Below, one piece after another: positions 1-7,289 of a DNA stretch of 24,036 bases. Every line of letters begins with the position of its first letter. Positions within the stretch are counted from its first letter, which is position 1. The stretch spans positions 1 through 24,036 of the forward strand of contig NZ_JNYE01000115.1 of assembly GCF_000717185.1 (NCBI RefSeq). Reading direction: 5' to 3'. The notes below the pieces were generated by a model. That model was not told where the DNA came from, made no database searches, and saw nothing but the letters and a program-made list of their open reading frames with translations. The translations under genes were made by a program, and so were the position numbers. The stretch comes from Kitasatospora phosalacinea (GTDB taxonomy: Bacteria > Actinomycetota > Actinomycetes > Streptomycetales > Streptomycetaceae).

Positions 1-202
1 CCCCCCCCCCCCCCCACCCCCCCGCCCGGCCCGTCCAGCAGCAGGACGGTCACCCTCCGGAGGGAACGAGCCGACCGCGTGACCGGCCCGACGCCCGGTC
101 AGGACCGGCGGAGAACGCAGCGGAGTCGTCATGACCGGTGCGCGCACCGGCCCTCCTGTGCTATCACATCGAAGATCACCCGAACCGTCGAACGATCGGC
201 CC
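1..202. other. upstream region of the PucR-type gene, no gene seen
   Basis: This stretch opens with 15 consecutive C, one A and seven more C, then ordinary GC-rich DNA. It contains the 12-bp palindrome CCCTCCGGAGGG at 53-64 and the 16-bp palindrome CCGGTGCGCGCACCGG at 135-150. I see no convincing promoter hexamers. If the regulator starts at the alternative ATG at 131, the last 72 bases are coding. Confidence 0.4.
135..150. promoter_or_regulatory. 16-bp perfect palindrome ahead of the PucR-type gene
   Basis: CCGGTGCGCGCACCGG is fully self-complementary and ends 52 bp before the preferred start codon of the regulator at 203. A perfect palindrome in this position could be an autoregulatory operator. 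GC-rich palindromes are common in this kind of genome, so the call is tentative. It would lie inside the coding region if the ATG at 131 is used. Confidence 0.25.
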
Positions 203-1729
203 ATGCCCCTCACCGTCCGCGACCTCCTGGCCATCCCCGCCCTCCGGTTGCAACTCGCCGCGGGGGCCGCCGGGCTGGGCCGCACGGTCGAGGCCGCCCA
301 CGCCTCCGAGGCCACCGACCCGTCCGCCTGGCTGGAGGGCGGCGAAGTGGTCATGACCACCGGCCTGTTGCTGGGCCCCGGCTCCGACGACCTGGCCGCC
401 TTCATCGGCGACCTCGACCGGGCCGGTGCCGCCGCACTCGTGCTCGGCCTCGGCCCCTCCCTGCCCCACCAGCAGGTGCCGCCCGCCCTCGCCCGGGCCG
501 CCGACCGGCACGGCCTCCCGCTGGTCACCGTCCCCGAACGCACCTCGCCCGCGGCCGTCACCAAAGCCGTCTTCGACGCCCGCTCCGCCGAGGAACGCCG
601 CCTGCTGGAGCGCACCCTGCGCACCCAGCGCCGCCTCACCGCGGCCGCCGCCTCCCCGGACGGCCTCGCCGACCTGCTCACCGCCTGGTACCGCGCCACC
701 GGTCTCGCCGTCGTGGTCTGCGACGTCCTGGCCAGACCGCTCGGTGCGGCCGGAGCCGACGCCGCCGAAGTGCTGGCGGACGCCGCCACGGTCCTGGACG
801 CCGTCGCCCTGCGCGGCCTGCGCGGCAGCGGCGGCGGCGAACTGCCGTCCGGCCCCGTGCACGCCCAGCCGCTCGGCGCCGCCCGGCTGCGCGGCTTCGT
901 CGTGCTGGTCGGCGCGAGCACCGCCGAGACCCGGCTGCTGGGCAGCGTCCTGGTCTCCCTGCTCTCCGTCGAACTGGAACGCCGCCACCTCGCCGAGGAA
1001 CCCCGCCGCCGCCACCGCACCACCGTGCTCAGCCGGCTGTTCGCCGCCGACCTCAGCGCCTCCCGGGCCACCGCCCTGCTCTCCTCGGTCAACCTGTCGG
1101 CCGGGCCGCTGCGCGCCCTCGCCGTGCACGTCGCCGCCCGCGCCGACCCGCCGCCCGGGACGGGCCGCCCCAGCGAGGCCGCCGAGACCGCCGCCGACCT
1201 GGCCCTGGCGATACCCGGCGGCCTCGCCCGCGCCGTCGGCACCACCGTCGAGGCCGTCGTGCCCGAGGGCACCGACGCGCTCGCGCTGCTCGCCCGCTTC
1301 GCCCCCGGCCGCCCGGCGGGCATCGGCCCCGCGGTCGCCCCCCAGCACGCCGCGCTCTCCCTGCGCCAGGCCCACGCCCTGCTCCCGGCCAGCACCCAGG
1401 CCGGGCGCCCCGTCACCGCGGCCGAGGCGGGATCGGTGCGGTTGCTGCTCAGCCTGGGCAGCCCCGCGCTGCTCGCCGCGTTCGCCGACACCGCGCTCGC
1501 CGCCCTCGACGCCGCCGACCCCGACCACGAACTGACCGAGACGCTCCGGGTCTGGCTGGAGACCAACGGGAGCTGGGCGGAGACCTCCGCCCTGCTCGGC
1601 CTGCACCGGCACACCGTGCAGAACCGCATCGCCAAGATCGGCCGCCTGACCGGCCGCCACATGGACCGCGCCGAGGACCGGATCGACCTGTGGCTGGCCC
1701 TGCGCGCCCGCGAGGCGGCCGGTTCCTGA
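203..1729 (+). CDS. PucR family transcriptional regulator
   Basis: A 508-residue cytoplasmic DNA-binding regulator. The N-terminal third (about residues 2-125, opening PLTVRDLLAIPAL and including GGEVVMTTG) matches the PucR signal-sensing domain. The middle resembles the GGDEF-like region of the family. The C-terminus (about 446-500) is the PucR helix-turn-helix, with LETNGSWAETSALLGLHRHT followed by VQNRIAKI. PucR proteins typically control purine, amino-acid or other nitrogen-compound catabolism. The gene converges on the M20 peptidase gene with only 15 bp between stop codons, so it may control the adjacent peptidase block; that is inference. The start at 203 fits the family N-terminus, but ATG 131 has a better GGAG ribosome-binding site (122-125) and would add 24 residues. 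Its effector cannot be read from the sequence. Confidence 0.88.
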   Translation: MPLTVRDLLAIPALRLQLAAGAAGLGRTVEAAHASEATDPSAWLEGGEVVMTTGLLLGPGSDDLAAFIGDLDRAGAAALVLGLGPSLPHQQVPPALARAADRHGLPLVTVPERTSPAAVTKAVFDARSAEERRLLERTLRTQRRLTAAAASPDGLADLLTAWYRATGLAVVVCDVLARPLGAAGADAAEVLADAATVLDAVALRGLRGSGGGELPSGPVHAQPLGAARLRGFVVLVGASTAETRLLGSVLVSLLSVELERRHLAEEPRRRHRTTVLSRLFAADLSASRATALLSSVNLSAGPLRALAVHVAARADPPPGTGRPSEAAETAADLALAIPGGLARAVGTTVEAVVPEGTDALALLARFAPGRPAGIGPAVAPQHAALSLRQAHALLPASTQAGRPVTAAEAGSVRLLLSLGSPALLAAFADTALAALDAADPDHELTETLRVWLETNGSWAETSALLGLHRHTVQNRIAKIGRLTGRHMDRAEDRIDLWLALRAREAAGS

Positions 1730-1744
1730 CGCCTCCTCGGTTCC

Positions 1745-3094
1745 TCAGTACGTCCGCAGGAAGCGGTCCAGCACCCGGACGCCGAAACCCAGCCCGGCGG
1801 CGGGCACCCGCTCGTCCACGCCGTGGAACATGCCGTAGTAGTGCAGCGACGGGTCCAGCAGCAGCGGGGCGAAGCCGTACGAGCGGATGCCCAGTCGCGC
1901 GAAGGACTTGGCGTCGGTGCCGCCGGACATCACGAACGGCACCGGCCGGGCCAGCGGGTCCTCGGCGCGCAGCGCGCCGGCCATCGCCGCGAACGCCGGG
2001 CCCTCGTGGTCGGCGGCCACCGCGTCCTCGCAGTTGATGAACTCCCGGGTGACGCCCGGACCGAGCAGGCGGTCCACGGTGGCCAGGAACTCCTCCCGGT
2101 GGCCGGGCAGGAACCGGCCGTCCACCTCGGCGTGCGCCCGACCGGGGACGACGTTGACCTTGCCGCCCGCCGCCAGCACCGTCGGGTTGGCCGAGTCGCG
2201 CACCGTGCAGTCGAACAGCTCGCCGAGCTGCCCGAGCCGGACCGCCTCCTCCTCCAGCCGGGAACGGTCGATGCGCAGGCCCAACTCCCGCTCCAGGGAG
2301 GAGAGCAGGGCCTCCACGGGCGGCGTCGGCGCGGTCGGCCAGCGGTGCGAGGCGAGCCGGGACAGGCCGTGCACCAGGGTCGCCACCGCGTTGTCCGGGT
2401 TCTGCTTGGAGCCGTGCCCGGCCGTCCCCCGGGCGGTCAGCCGCATCCACGCGGTGCCGCGCTCGCCGACCGCCACCGGGTACACCCGCAGCTCCCGCCC
2501 GGCCTCCGGCCCGCGCTCCGGGCGCGCGGTGATCGAGAAGCCGCCCGACTCGCTGATCGCCTCCCGGCAGCCCTCGAACCACTCCCGGTGCCGGGCCACC
2601 ACGAACCGGGAGCCGAAGTCGCCGGTCGACTCCTCGTCCGCGAGGAACGCCAGCACGACGTCCCGCCGCGGTCGCACCCCGCTGCGCGCCCAGTGCCGCG
2701 CCAGCGCCAGCACCATCGCCACGGTGCCCTTCATGTCGACCGCGCCGCGCCCCCGCAGGCAGCCGTCGACGAGGTCCCCCGACAGCGGGTGGCTCGTCCA
2801 GTCGGCGGCGTCGAACGGGACGGCGTCCAGGTGGCCGTGGACCAGCAGCGGCGGCAGCGACGGGTCGTGGCCGCCGATCCGCGCCAGCACCGTGGAGCGG
2901 CGCGGCGCCGCCTCCACCAGCACCGGGGCGATGCCCGCCGCGTCCAGCGCGGCGCCCACGTACTCGGCGGCCACCCGCTCGCCCGGGCCGGTGCCGTCAC
3001 CGGGGTTGGTGGTGTCGATGCGCAGCAGGTCGTGGCAGAGCCGGACGGCGTCGTCGCCCGCGGCGGCGAGGCCGGGCTCGGGAACGGTGGTCAT
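1745..3094 (-). CDS. M20/M25/M40 family metallopeptidase
   Basis: A 449-residue cytoplasmic two-zinc exopeptidase or deacylase of the ArgE/DapE/CPG2 superfamily. Expected metal and catalytic residues are present: H88 and D90 in HGHLD, bridging D120 in RGAVDMKG, general base E154 with ligand E155 in LADEES, an acidic residue near E182, and H424 in MFHGVDE. The GTAGHGSKQNPDNA stretch (223-236) belongs to the dimerisation or lid region. Family members act on dipeptides, acylated amino acids or peptide-like amides; the exact substrate is not readable. It is the last gene of the minus-strand peptidase block, 76 bp after the D-aminopeptidase, with its own GGAGAGGA ribosome-binding site before ATG 3094. 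A plausible role is final dipeptide cleavage during murein-peptide breakdown (inference). Confidence 0.9.
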   Translation of the reverse strand: MTTVPEPGLAAAGDDAVRLCHDLLRIDTTNPGDGTGPGERVAAEYVGAALDAAGIAPVLVEAAPRRSTVLARIGGHDPSLPPLLVHGHLDAVPFDAADWTSHPLSGDLVDGCLRGRGAVDMKGTVAMVLALARHWARSGVRPRRDVVLAFLADEESTGDFGSRFVVARHREWFEGCREAISESGGFSITARPERGPEAGRELRVYPVAVGERGTAWMRLTARGTAGHGSKQNPDNAVATLVHGLSRLASHRWPTAPTPPVEALLSSLERELGLRIDRSRLEEEAVRLGQLGELFDCTVRDSANPTVLAAGGKVNVVPGRAHAEVDGRFLPGHREEFLATVDRLLGPGVTREFINCEDAVAADHEGPAFAAMAGALRAEDPLARPVPFVMSGGTDAKSFARLGIRSYGFAPLLLDPSLHYYGMFHGVDERVPAAGLGFGVRVLDRFLRTY

Positions 3095-3113
3095 GGGGCG
3101 GGTCCTCTCCGTT

Positions 3114-3151
3114 GCGGGGCGGTGGGGCGGCGGCGGGGCGGTGGGACGGCG
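3114..3151. repeat. two tandem 19-bp G-rich repeats
   Basis: Units 3114-3132 and 3133-3151 share the core GCGGGGCGGTGGG and differ at one base (G versus A at unit position 14). They lie between the M55 stop and the M20 ribosome-binding site. This is either replication slippage or an element in the intercistronic leader; the several G-runs on the plus strand could support a G-quadruplex. Confidence 0.6.
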
Positions 3152-3170
3152 TGGCCTCGGTGGCGGGGCG

Positions 3171-4004
3171 TCAGCCGTAGTGCGCTTCCGCGGCGGACGC
3201 CGCCACGGTGGTGCACACCTTGAAGGTGCGGGCGCCGTCGGTGGCGGTCGGCGCGGTGTAGGCGACGGTGCGCGGGCCGGTCCGCTCCACCGTCGGCACC
3301 GCCTCCACCGCCGCCGCCTGGTGGGTGGCGTGGAAGGTCACCTCGAAGCGGTGCTCGCGCGGCCGGCCGGCCGGGCGCCCCGCCGCGAGCGCGGCTCGCG
3401 CCGCGTCCCGGGCCCGCTCCTCGATCAGGGCAGCGCTGCGGGCCGGCGGCAGGCAGACCGCCGCGTACCGGCTGACCGCCCGCTTGACGGCCGCGGTCCG
3501 CGCCCCCGGCGCCCAGCGCCCGGCGGCCGCGCAGGTCAGGTCGTCCCCGGTGACCAGCAGCACCGGAACCCCGTGCTCGGCCGCCACCAGGGCGTTCATC
3601 CGCCCCTCGTCGGCGGCCTCGCCGTCGATCCGGAAGTCGACCAGGCCCGTGCCCAGGTAGGTGTGCGCGAGCACCCCCTCCTCGCCCGCCCCGGTGTGGT
3701 AGCCGAGCATCACCACACCGTCCGCCTCCTGCACCCCGTGCATCATGCCGAGCGGCTTGTGCCGGCCGGTCAGGAGCGCGGCGCGCTCGTCCAGGTCCTC
3801 GATCAGGACGTTGCGCTGCGTGTAGTGGGCCTCGTTGACCAGCACCTCGGTGGCGCCGCCCGCGAACAGCCCCGCCACGCAGGCGTTGACGTCACCGGTC
3901 AGCAGGCGCCGCATCCGCTCCCAGGCCGCGGTGCCCGGCTCCACGTCGTCGGGCCAGGTGACGCCGGTGGCGCCTTCCATGTCGGCGGAGATCATGACGC
4001 GCAC
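3171..4004 (-). CDS. dppA: M55 family D-aminopeptidase (DppA type)
   Basis: A 277-residue cytoplasmic zinc D-aminopeptidase. Members release N-terminal D-amino acids, typically D-Ala from D-Ala-D-Ala or short D-Ala peptides, and form decameric rings. The zinc and catalytic residues known from B. subtilis DppA are visible in register: D8 and E10 in SADMEG, H60 in VNEAH, H103 in GYHTGAG, H114 in VLAHT and E133 in DEGRMNA. I chose GTG 4004 because it keeps the first beta strand, gives the B. subtilis numbering and has GGAAGGA nine bases upstream. ATG 3995 would create a neat ATGA overlap but removes that strand. The gene overlaps the LD-carboxypeptidase end by 13 bp, so the two are co-translated. 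It also sits beside dpp-type transporter and S66 genes in the B. subtilis dpp-ykf operon. Confidence 0.92.
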   Translation of the reverse strand: MRVMISADMEGATGVTWPDDVEPGTAAWERMRRLLTGDVNACVAGLFAGGATEVLVNEAHYTQRNVLIEDLDERAALLTGRHKPLGMMHGVQEADGVVMLGYHTGAGEEGVLAHTYLGTGLVDFRIDGEAADEGRMNALVAAEHGVPVLLVTGDDLTCAAAGRWAPGARTAAVKRAVSRYAAVCLPPARSAALIEERARDAARAALAAGRPAGRPREHRFEVTFHATHQAAAVEAVPTVERTGPRTVAYTAPTATDGARTFKVCTTVAASAAEAHYG

Positions 4005-4999
4005 GTGCGGGGGTCCTTCCGGTCGTGGTCGGTCGAGTCGTGCTCCGCCGCGGCCCGGGGCGACAGCGGGGGTTCCGCGAGCACCAGGGTGCTCGCGCCG
4101 GGCCGGCCGACGGCGGTCAGTTCGGCGCGCACGCCCAGCGGCACCGTCAGCTGGACGCGGCCGTGCCCGGCCGGGAGCCCCGCCGCCACCGGCACGCCCA
4201 GCCCGGCCAGCCGGTCGTGCAGCACCCCGGCCACCGCCGCGGGCGGGCCGCAGTCGGTGAAGTCGCCCAGCACGATCCCGGCGACGGCGGCGAACACGCC
4301 GGCCCGGCGCAGCTGGGTGAGGATCCGGTCCAGCCGGTAGGGCTCCTCGCCGACCTCCTCCAGCAGGAGAAGGCAGCCGTCCGGGACCACCGGACCGGGC
4401 CCGCCCAGCGAGGACGCCAGCAGGCTCGCGTTCCCGCCCGCCAGCACGCCCTCCGCCCGGCCGACCACCGGCGCGGCCCCGTGCAGCGGGAGTTCGCGCA
4501 CCGTCTCGGGGGCGAACAGCACCTGGTGCAGGTGCGCGGCGGAGCGCGGCTCGGCGAACGCGCCGGTGGCGACCATCGGCCCGTGCAGCGTGGCCACGCC
4601 CAGCCGGGCGGCGAACAGCCGGTGCAGCTCGGTGACGTCGCTGAACCCGACCAGCGGCTTCGGCGCGGCCGCCGCCAGCGCCCGCCAGTCCAGCAGGTCC
4701 GCCGTCCGCTGGCAGCCGTAACCGCCGCGGGCGCACAGCACCGCGGCGATCCGCGGATCGGTCCAGGCCGCCTGCAGGTCGGCGGCCCGGTCCGCGTCCC
4801 GCCCCGCGAGGTGCCCCAGGTGGGAGGCGGCCGCGTGCGGCATCACCGACACCCGCAGGCCCCAGGACTCCAGCACCTCGACGCCGTGCGCGAGTCGCCC
4901 CGGCTCCACCGGCCCGGCGGGCGAGACGACCGCCACCGCGTCGCCCGGACGCAGGGCGGGAGGGCGCAGCGGCGGGGCCCCGGCGCGGAGGGCGCTCAC
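3992..4999 (-). CDS. S66 family LD-carboxypeptidase (LdcA/MccF-like)
   Basis: A 335-residue cytoplasmic serine peptidase. LD-carboxypeptidases remove the terminal D-Ala from murein tetrapeptides in recycling; the related MccF branch cleaves microcin C-type amide bonds. The Ser-Glu-His triad is visible: S120 in LVGFSD, a glutamate in LLLLEEVGEEPYRLD (E214 or E215), and H279 in GLPAGHG. The N-terminal GDAVAVVSPAGPV and the ARGGYG motif (90-95) are typical. The GTG start at 4999 overlaps the stop of the S9 peptidase as GTGA, indicating translational coupling; its 3' end overlaps the D-aminopeptidase gene. Together with M55 the context favours the LdcA role over microcin resistance. The charged C-terminal tail after about residue 312 is probably disordered. 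Confidence 0.9.
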   Translation of the reverse strand: MSALRAGAPPLRPPALRPGDAVAVVSPAGPVEPGRLAHGVEVLESWGLRVSVMPHAAASHLGHLAGRDADRAADLQAAWTDPRIAAVLCARGGYGCQRTADLLDWRALAAAAPKPLVGFSDVTELHRLFAARLGVATLHGPMVATGAFAEPRSAAHLHQVLFAPETVRELPLHGAAPVVGRAEGVLAGGNASLLASSLGGPGPVVPDGCLLLLEEVGEEPYRLDRILTQLRRAGVFAAVAGIVLGDFTDCGPPAAVAGVLHDRLAGLGVPVAAGLPAGHGRVQLTVPLGVRAELTAVGRPGASTLVLAEPPLSPRAAAEHDSTDHDRKDPRTCAS

Positions 5000-7191
5000 C
5001 GGGTGCCGCCCCGGGCGGGGCCGTCGGCGGAGGACGGCGGTCCGGCGGGTCGCCCCACCGCGGCGCCTGCCGGGTCGGGGTCGGCCCGCCGGGGCGCCGG
5101 AGCGTCCGGCGTCCGCGGGGCCGACCGGGCCGACCGGGCCGCAGGCCGTTCGCCGGACTGCTCGGCCGGATCCTCCACGAGGCCGAAGATCCGCCGGTAG
5201 AAGGCGAGTTCGGCGTTCAGGGCGGCGACGATCGTGCTGCTCCGCCGCCAGCCGTGCTGCTCGCCCGGGAACTCCAGCAGCGTGCACGGCAGCCCGGCGG
5301 CCTCCAGCGCCGCGGCGAAGGCCCGGGACTGCTCCGGCCCCACGACGACGTCCTCCAGGCCGTGCATCAGCAGGGCGGGCCCGCTCGCCCGGTGGGCGTG
5401 CCGCACCGGCGAACGCTCCTCGTACCGTTCGGCGGCCTCCGGGAGCGGTCCGATCAGCCCGTCCAGGTAGCGGGACTCGAAGTCGTGGGTGTCCGCGGCC
5501 CAGGCCAGCGGGTCGGTGATGCCGTAGTGCGAGACGGCGCCCGCGTACAGGCCCGCCGAGGTGAGCGAGGCCAGGGCCGTCCAGCCGCCCGCGCTGCCGC
5601 CGCGCACCGCCAGGCGCCGTTCGTCGGCCAGGCCGCGGGCGACCAGGCCGCGCGCCACCGCCGCGCAGTCCGCCACGTCCACCACGCCCCAGGTGCCGCG
5701 CAGCCGCTCGCGGTAGGCGCGGCCGTGGCCGGTGGAGCCGCCGTAGTCGACGTCGGCCACGCCGATGCCGCGGCTGGTGAAGAAGGCGACCTCCAGGTCC
5801 AGCGCCATCGGGGAACTGCCGGTCGGGCCGCCGTGGACGAACACCACCCACGGCGGCAGCTCGCCCGGGGCGAGCGCGTGGTCGGCGTTGCGCGGCGGGT
5901 ACAGCACGGCGTGCACCGGCTGCCCGTCGGCGTCGCGGAACACCTCGGTGCGGGGGTGCGGCAACCAGCCGGCCGACCGCGGCGCCAGGGCCTCACCGGT
6001 CAGCGCCTCGTGCCGCGGCCCTCCGGTGCCGACGGCGGCCAGGTCGGCCAGCACCACGCGGTGGTGGGCGTCCGGGGAACCGGCCACGCACACCGCGCGC
6101 CCGTCGGCCGCGTGCACGGTCGCCGTGAAGTCGCTGTAGGGCAGCGGGAGGTCGCGGACGCTGTCGTCGGACGGGTCCACCACGCCCAGGCGGCGGTCGC
6201 TGCCGGTGCCGTGCACGGCCACCGCCCGGCCGTCCGGCAGCGGGGCGAACCAGGCCGCGCCCGGCCGCCACAGCGCCCCGCCGAACTCCTCCGGCCGGGG
6301 CGCCACGGCCCGGTCCGGCCCGCCGTCCAGCGGCACCAACCGCAGGTTCCACCAGCCGTCCGGATCGGCCACCGCCCACAGGGTGTCCGCGTCCCGCCAC
6401 TCCGCCTGGACCACCGAGCAGTCCGCGCCGCCCGCCACCACCCGGGGCGCGCCGTCCGGGCCGTCCGGGCCGTCCAGGGCGGCGACGCACAGGTCCGTCC
6501 CGTCCCACGGCATCGCGGGGTGGTTCCAGCCGATCCACGACAGGTGCCGCCCGTCCGGGGACAGCCGCGGGCAGGCCAGGAAGTCGTGGCCGTCGGCCAG
6601 CACCCGCACCCGGGCCGGGTCGTCGACGGCCGAGCCGTCCAGCGGCACCGCCACCAGCGCGCGCCGCACCTCGCGCGGACCCGCTCCGACGCTCTCGCGC
6701 ACGCACCACACCTCGGCGCGGCCGGGCGGCGCGTACAGGTCGCCGTAGCGCACCGGGGGGTCGCCCGCCGCGTCCGGGGCGGCGGCGGTCAGCGGCCGCG
6801 GCCGCGCCCCGGGGGCGGCCAGCAGCAGGCGCTGGTCGTGCCAGTCGACGAAGACCAGGGCGGGCGCCGGTCCGTCCGGGGCGCCGCCCGCCGGGCCGCC
6901 CGCGGGCAGGGACACCGGCCGCCAGGCGCGGCCGCCGTACTCGTGCAGCCGACTGCGGGCGTTGAACCCGTCCGGCAGCAGGTCCTGCACCGTGCCGTCC
7001 GGCGAGCGCCGCACCACGCAGCGGCGGCCGCCCTCCAGCGGGCGGGGCTCGTCCCACCAGACGGCGAGGCCGGAGGGCTCGGGAACGAGTTCCGCCCAGC
7101 CGGGGACGCCGTCCGCGCGGGCCACGTCCTCGGCTTCGATCGGGGAGGGCCAGGCACCCGGGGCGGGGCGGCCGGGAACTGCTGAAGTCAT
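4996..7191 (-). CDS. S9 family (prolyl oligopeptidase-like) serine peptidase
   Basis: A 731-residue cytoplasmic peptidase of the acylaminoacyl-peptidase/dipeptidyl-peptidase type. An N-terminal beta-propeller-like region (to about 410; repeats such as LSPDGRHLSW) covers a C-terminal alpha/beta-hydrolase domain with FVHGGPTGSS (oxyanion region, 451-460), nucleophile S533 in RGGSAGGW, D614 in HGLEDVVV and H646 in GEQHGW. There is no signal peptide. Residues about 675-731 form an extra Pro/Ala/Arg-rich tail that looks disordered. It is coupled to the downstream LD-carboxypeptidase by a GTGA overlap and follows the RpiR-type gene after a 98-bp gap carrying 10-bp repeats. A clear ribosome-binding site is lacking (GGTGA lies only three bases before ATG). 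Likely role is trimming of imported oligopeptides; its specificity for murein peptides is inferred from context only. Confidence 0.92.
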   Translation of the reverse strand: MTSAVPGRPAPGAWPSPIEAEDVARADGVPGWAELVPEPSGLAVWWDEPRPLEGGRRCVVRRSPDGTVQDLLPDGFNARSRLHEYGGRAWRPVSLPAGGPAGGAPDGPAPALVFVDWHDQRLLLAAPGARPRPLTAAAPDAAGDPPVRYGDLYAPPGRAEVWCVRESVGAGPREVRRALVAVPLDGSAVDDPARVRVLADGHDFLACPRLSPDGRHLSWIGWNHPAMPWDGTDLCVAALDGPDGPDGAPRVVAGGADCSVVQAEWRDADTLWAVADPDGWWNLRLVPLDGGPDRAVAPRPEEFGGALWRPGAAWFAPLPDGRAVAVHGTGSDRRLGVVDPSDDSVRDLPLPYSDFTATVHAADGRAVCVAGSPDAHHRVVLADLAAVGTGGPRHEALTGEALAPRSAGWLPHPRTEVFRDADGQPVHAVLYPPRNADHALAPGELPPWVVFVHGGPTGSSPMALDLEVAFFTSRGIGVADVDYGGSTGHGRAYRERLRGTWGVVDVADCAAVARGLVARGLADERRLAVRGGSAGGWTALASLTSAGLYAGAVSHYGITDPLAWAADTHDFESRYLDGLIGPLPEAAERYEERSPVRHAHRASGPALLMHGLEDVVVGPEQSRAFAAALEAAGLPCTLLEFPGEQHGWRRSSTIVAALNAELAFYRRIFGLVEDPAEQSGERPAARSARSAPRTPDAPAPRRADPDPAGAAVGRPAGPPSSADGPARGGTR

Positions 7192-7230
7192 GGGTCACCA
7201 ATGCTCGTCGGGGAGCTGCTCGTTCGTGGG

Positions 7231-7270
7231 GTGCTCGGGGGTGCTCGGGAGTGCTCGGCGGTGCGGGGCG
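7231..7270. repeat. four 10-bp direct repeats upstream of the S9 peptidase gene
   Basis: Four consecutive 10-bp units read GTGCTCGGGG, GTGCTCGGGA, GTGCTCGGCG and GTGCGGGGCG. The first three differ only in their last two bases. They sit in the 98-bp gap between the RpiR-type gene and the S9 gene, upstream of the S9 start in its transcription direction. The one-helical-turn period would place sites on the same DNA face, so this may be a regulatory array; slippage is the alternative. Confidence 0.6.
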
Positions 7271-7289
7271 CAACGGGGTGCGGTGCGGG

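Noticed and set aside
1..23. C homopolymer-like run as a biological element
   Set aside because: It lies at the very edge of the window with no pairing partner; it may be a sequencing or repeat artefact and I cannot see what is to its left.
79..2037. Long open frames overlapping real genes on either strand, such as 79-2037, 13054-15168 and 1823-3223
   Set aside because: Their products are Arg/Pro/Gly-rich low-complexity sequence without domains, as expected for alternative frames in very GC-rich DNA; each overlaps a gene with clear family motifs.
3992..4999. Microcin C immunity (MccF) function for the S66 protein
   Set aside because: The fold family is shared, but no microcin-type biosynthesis genes are nearby and the coupled M55 D-aminopeptidase favours murein-peptide cleavage. 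Not excluded by sequence alone.
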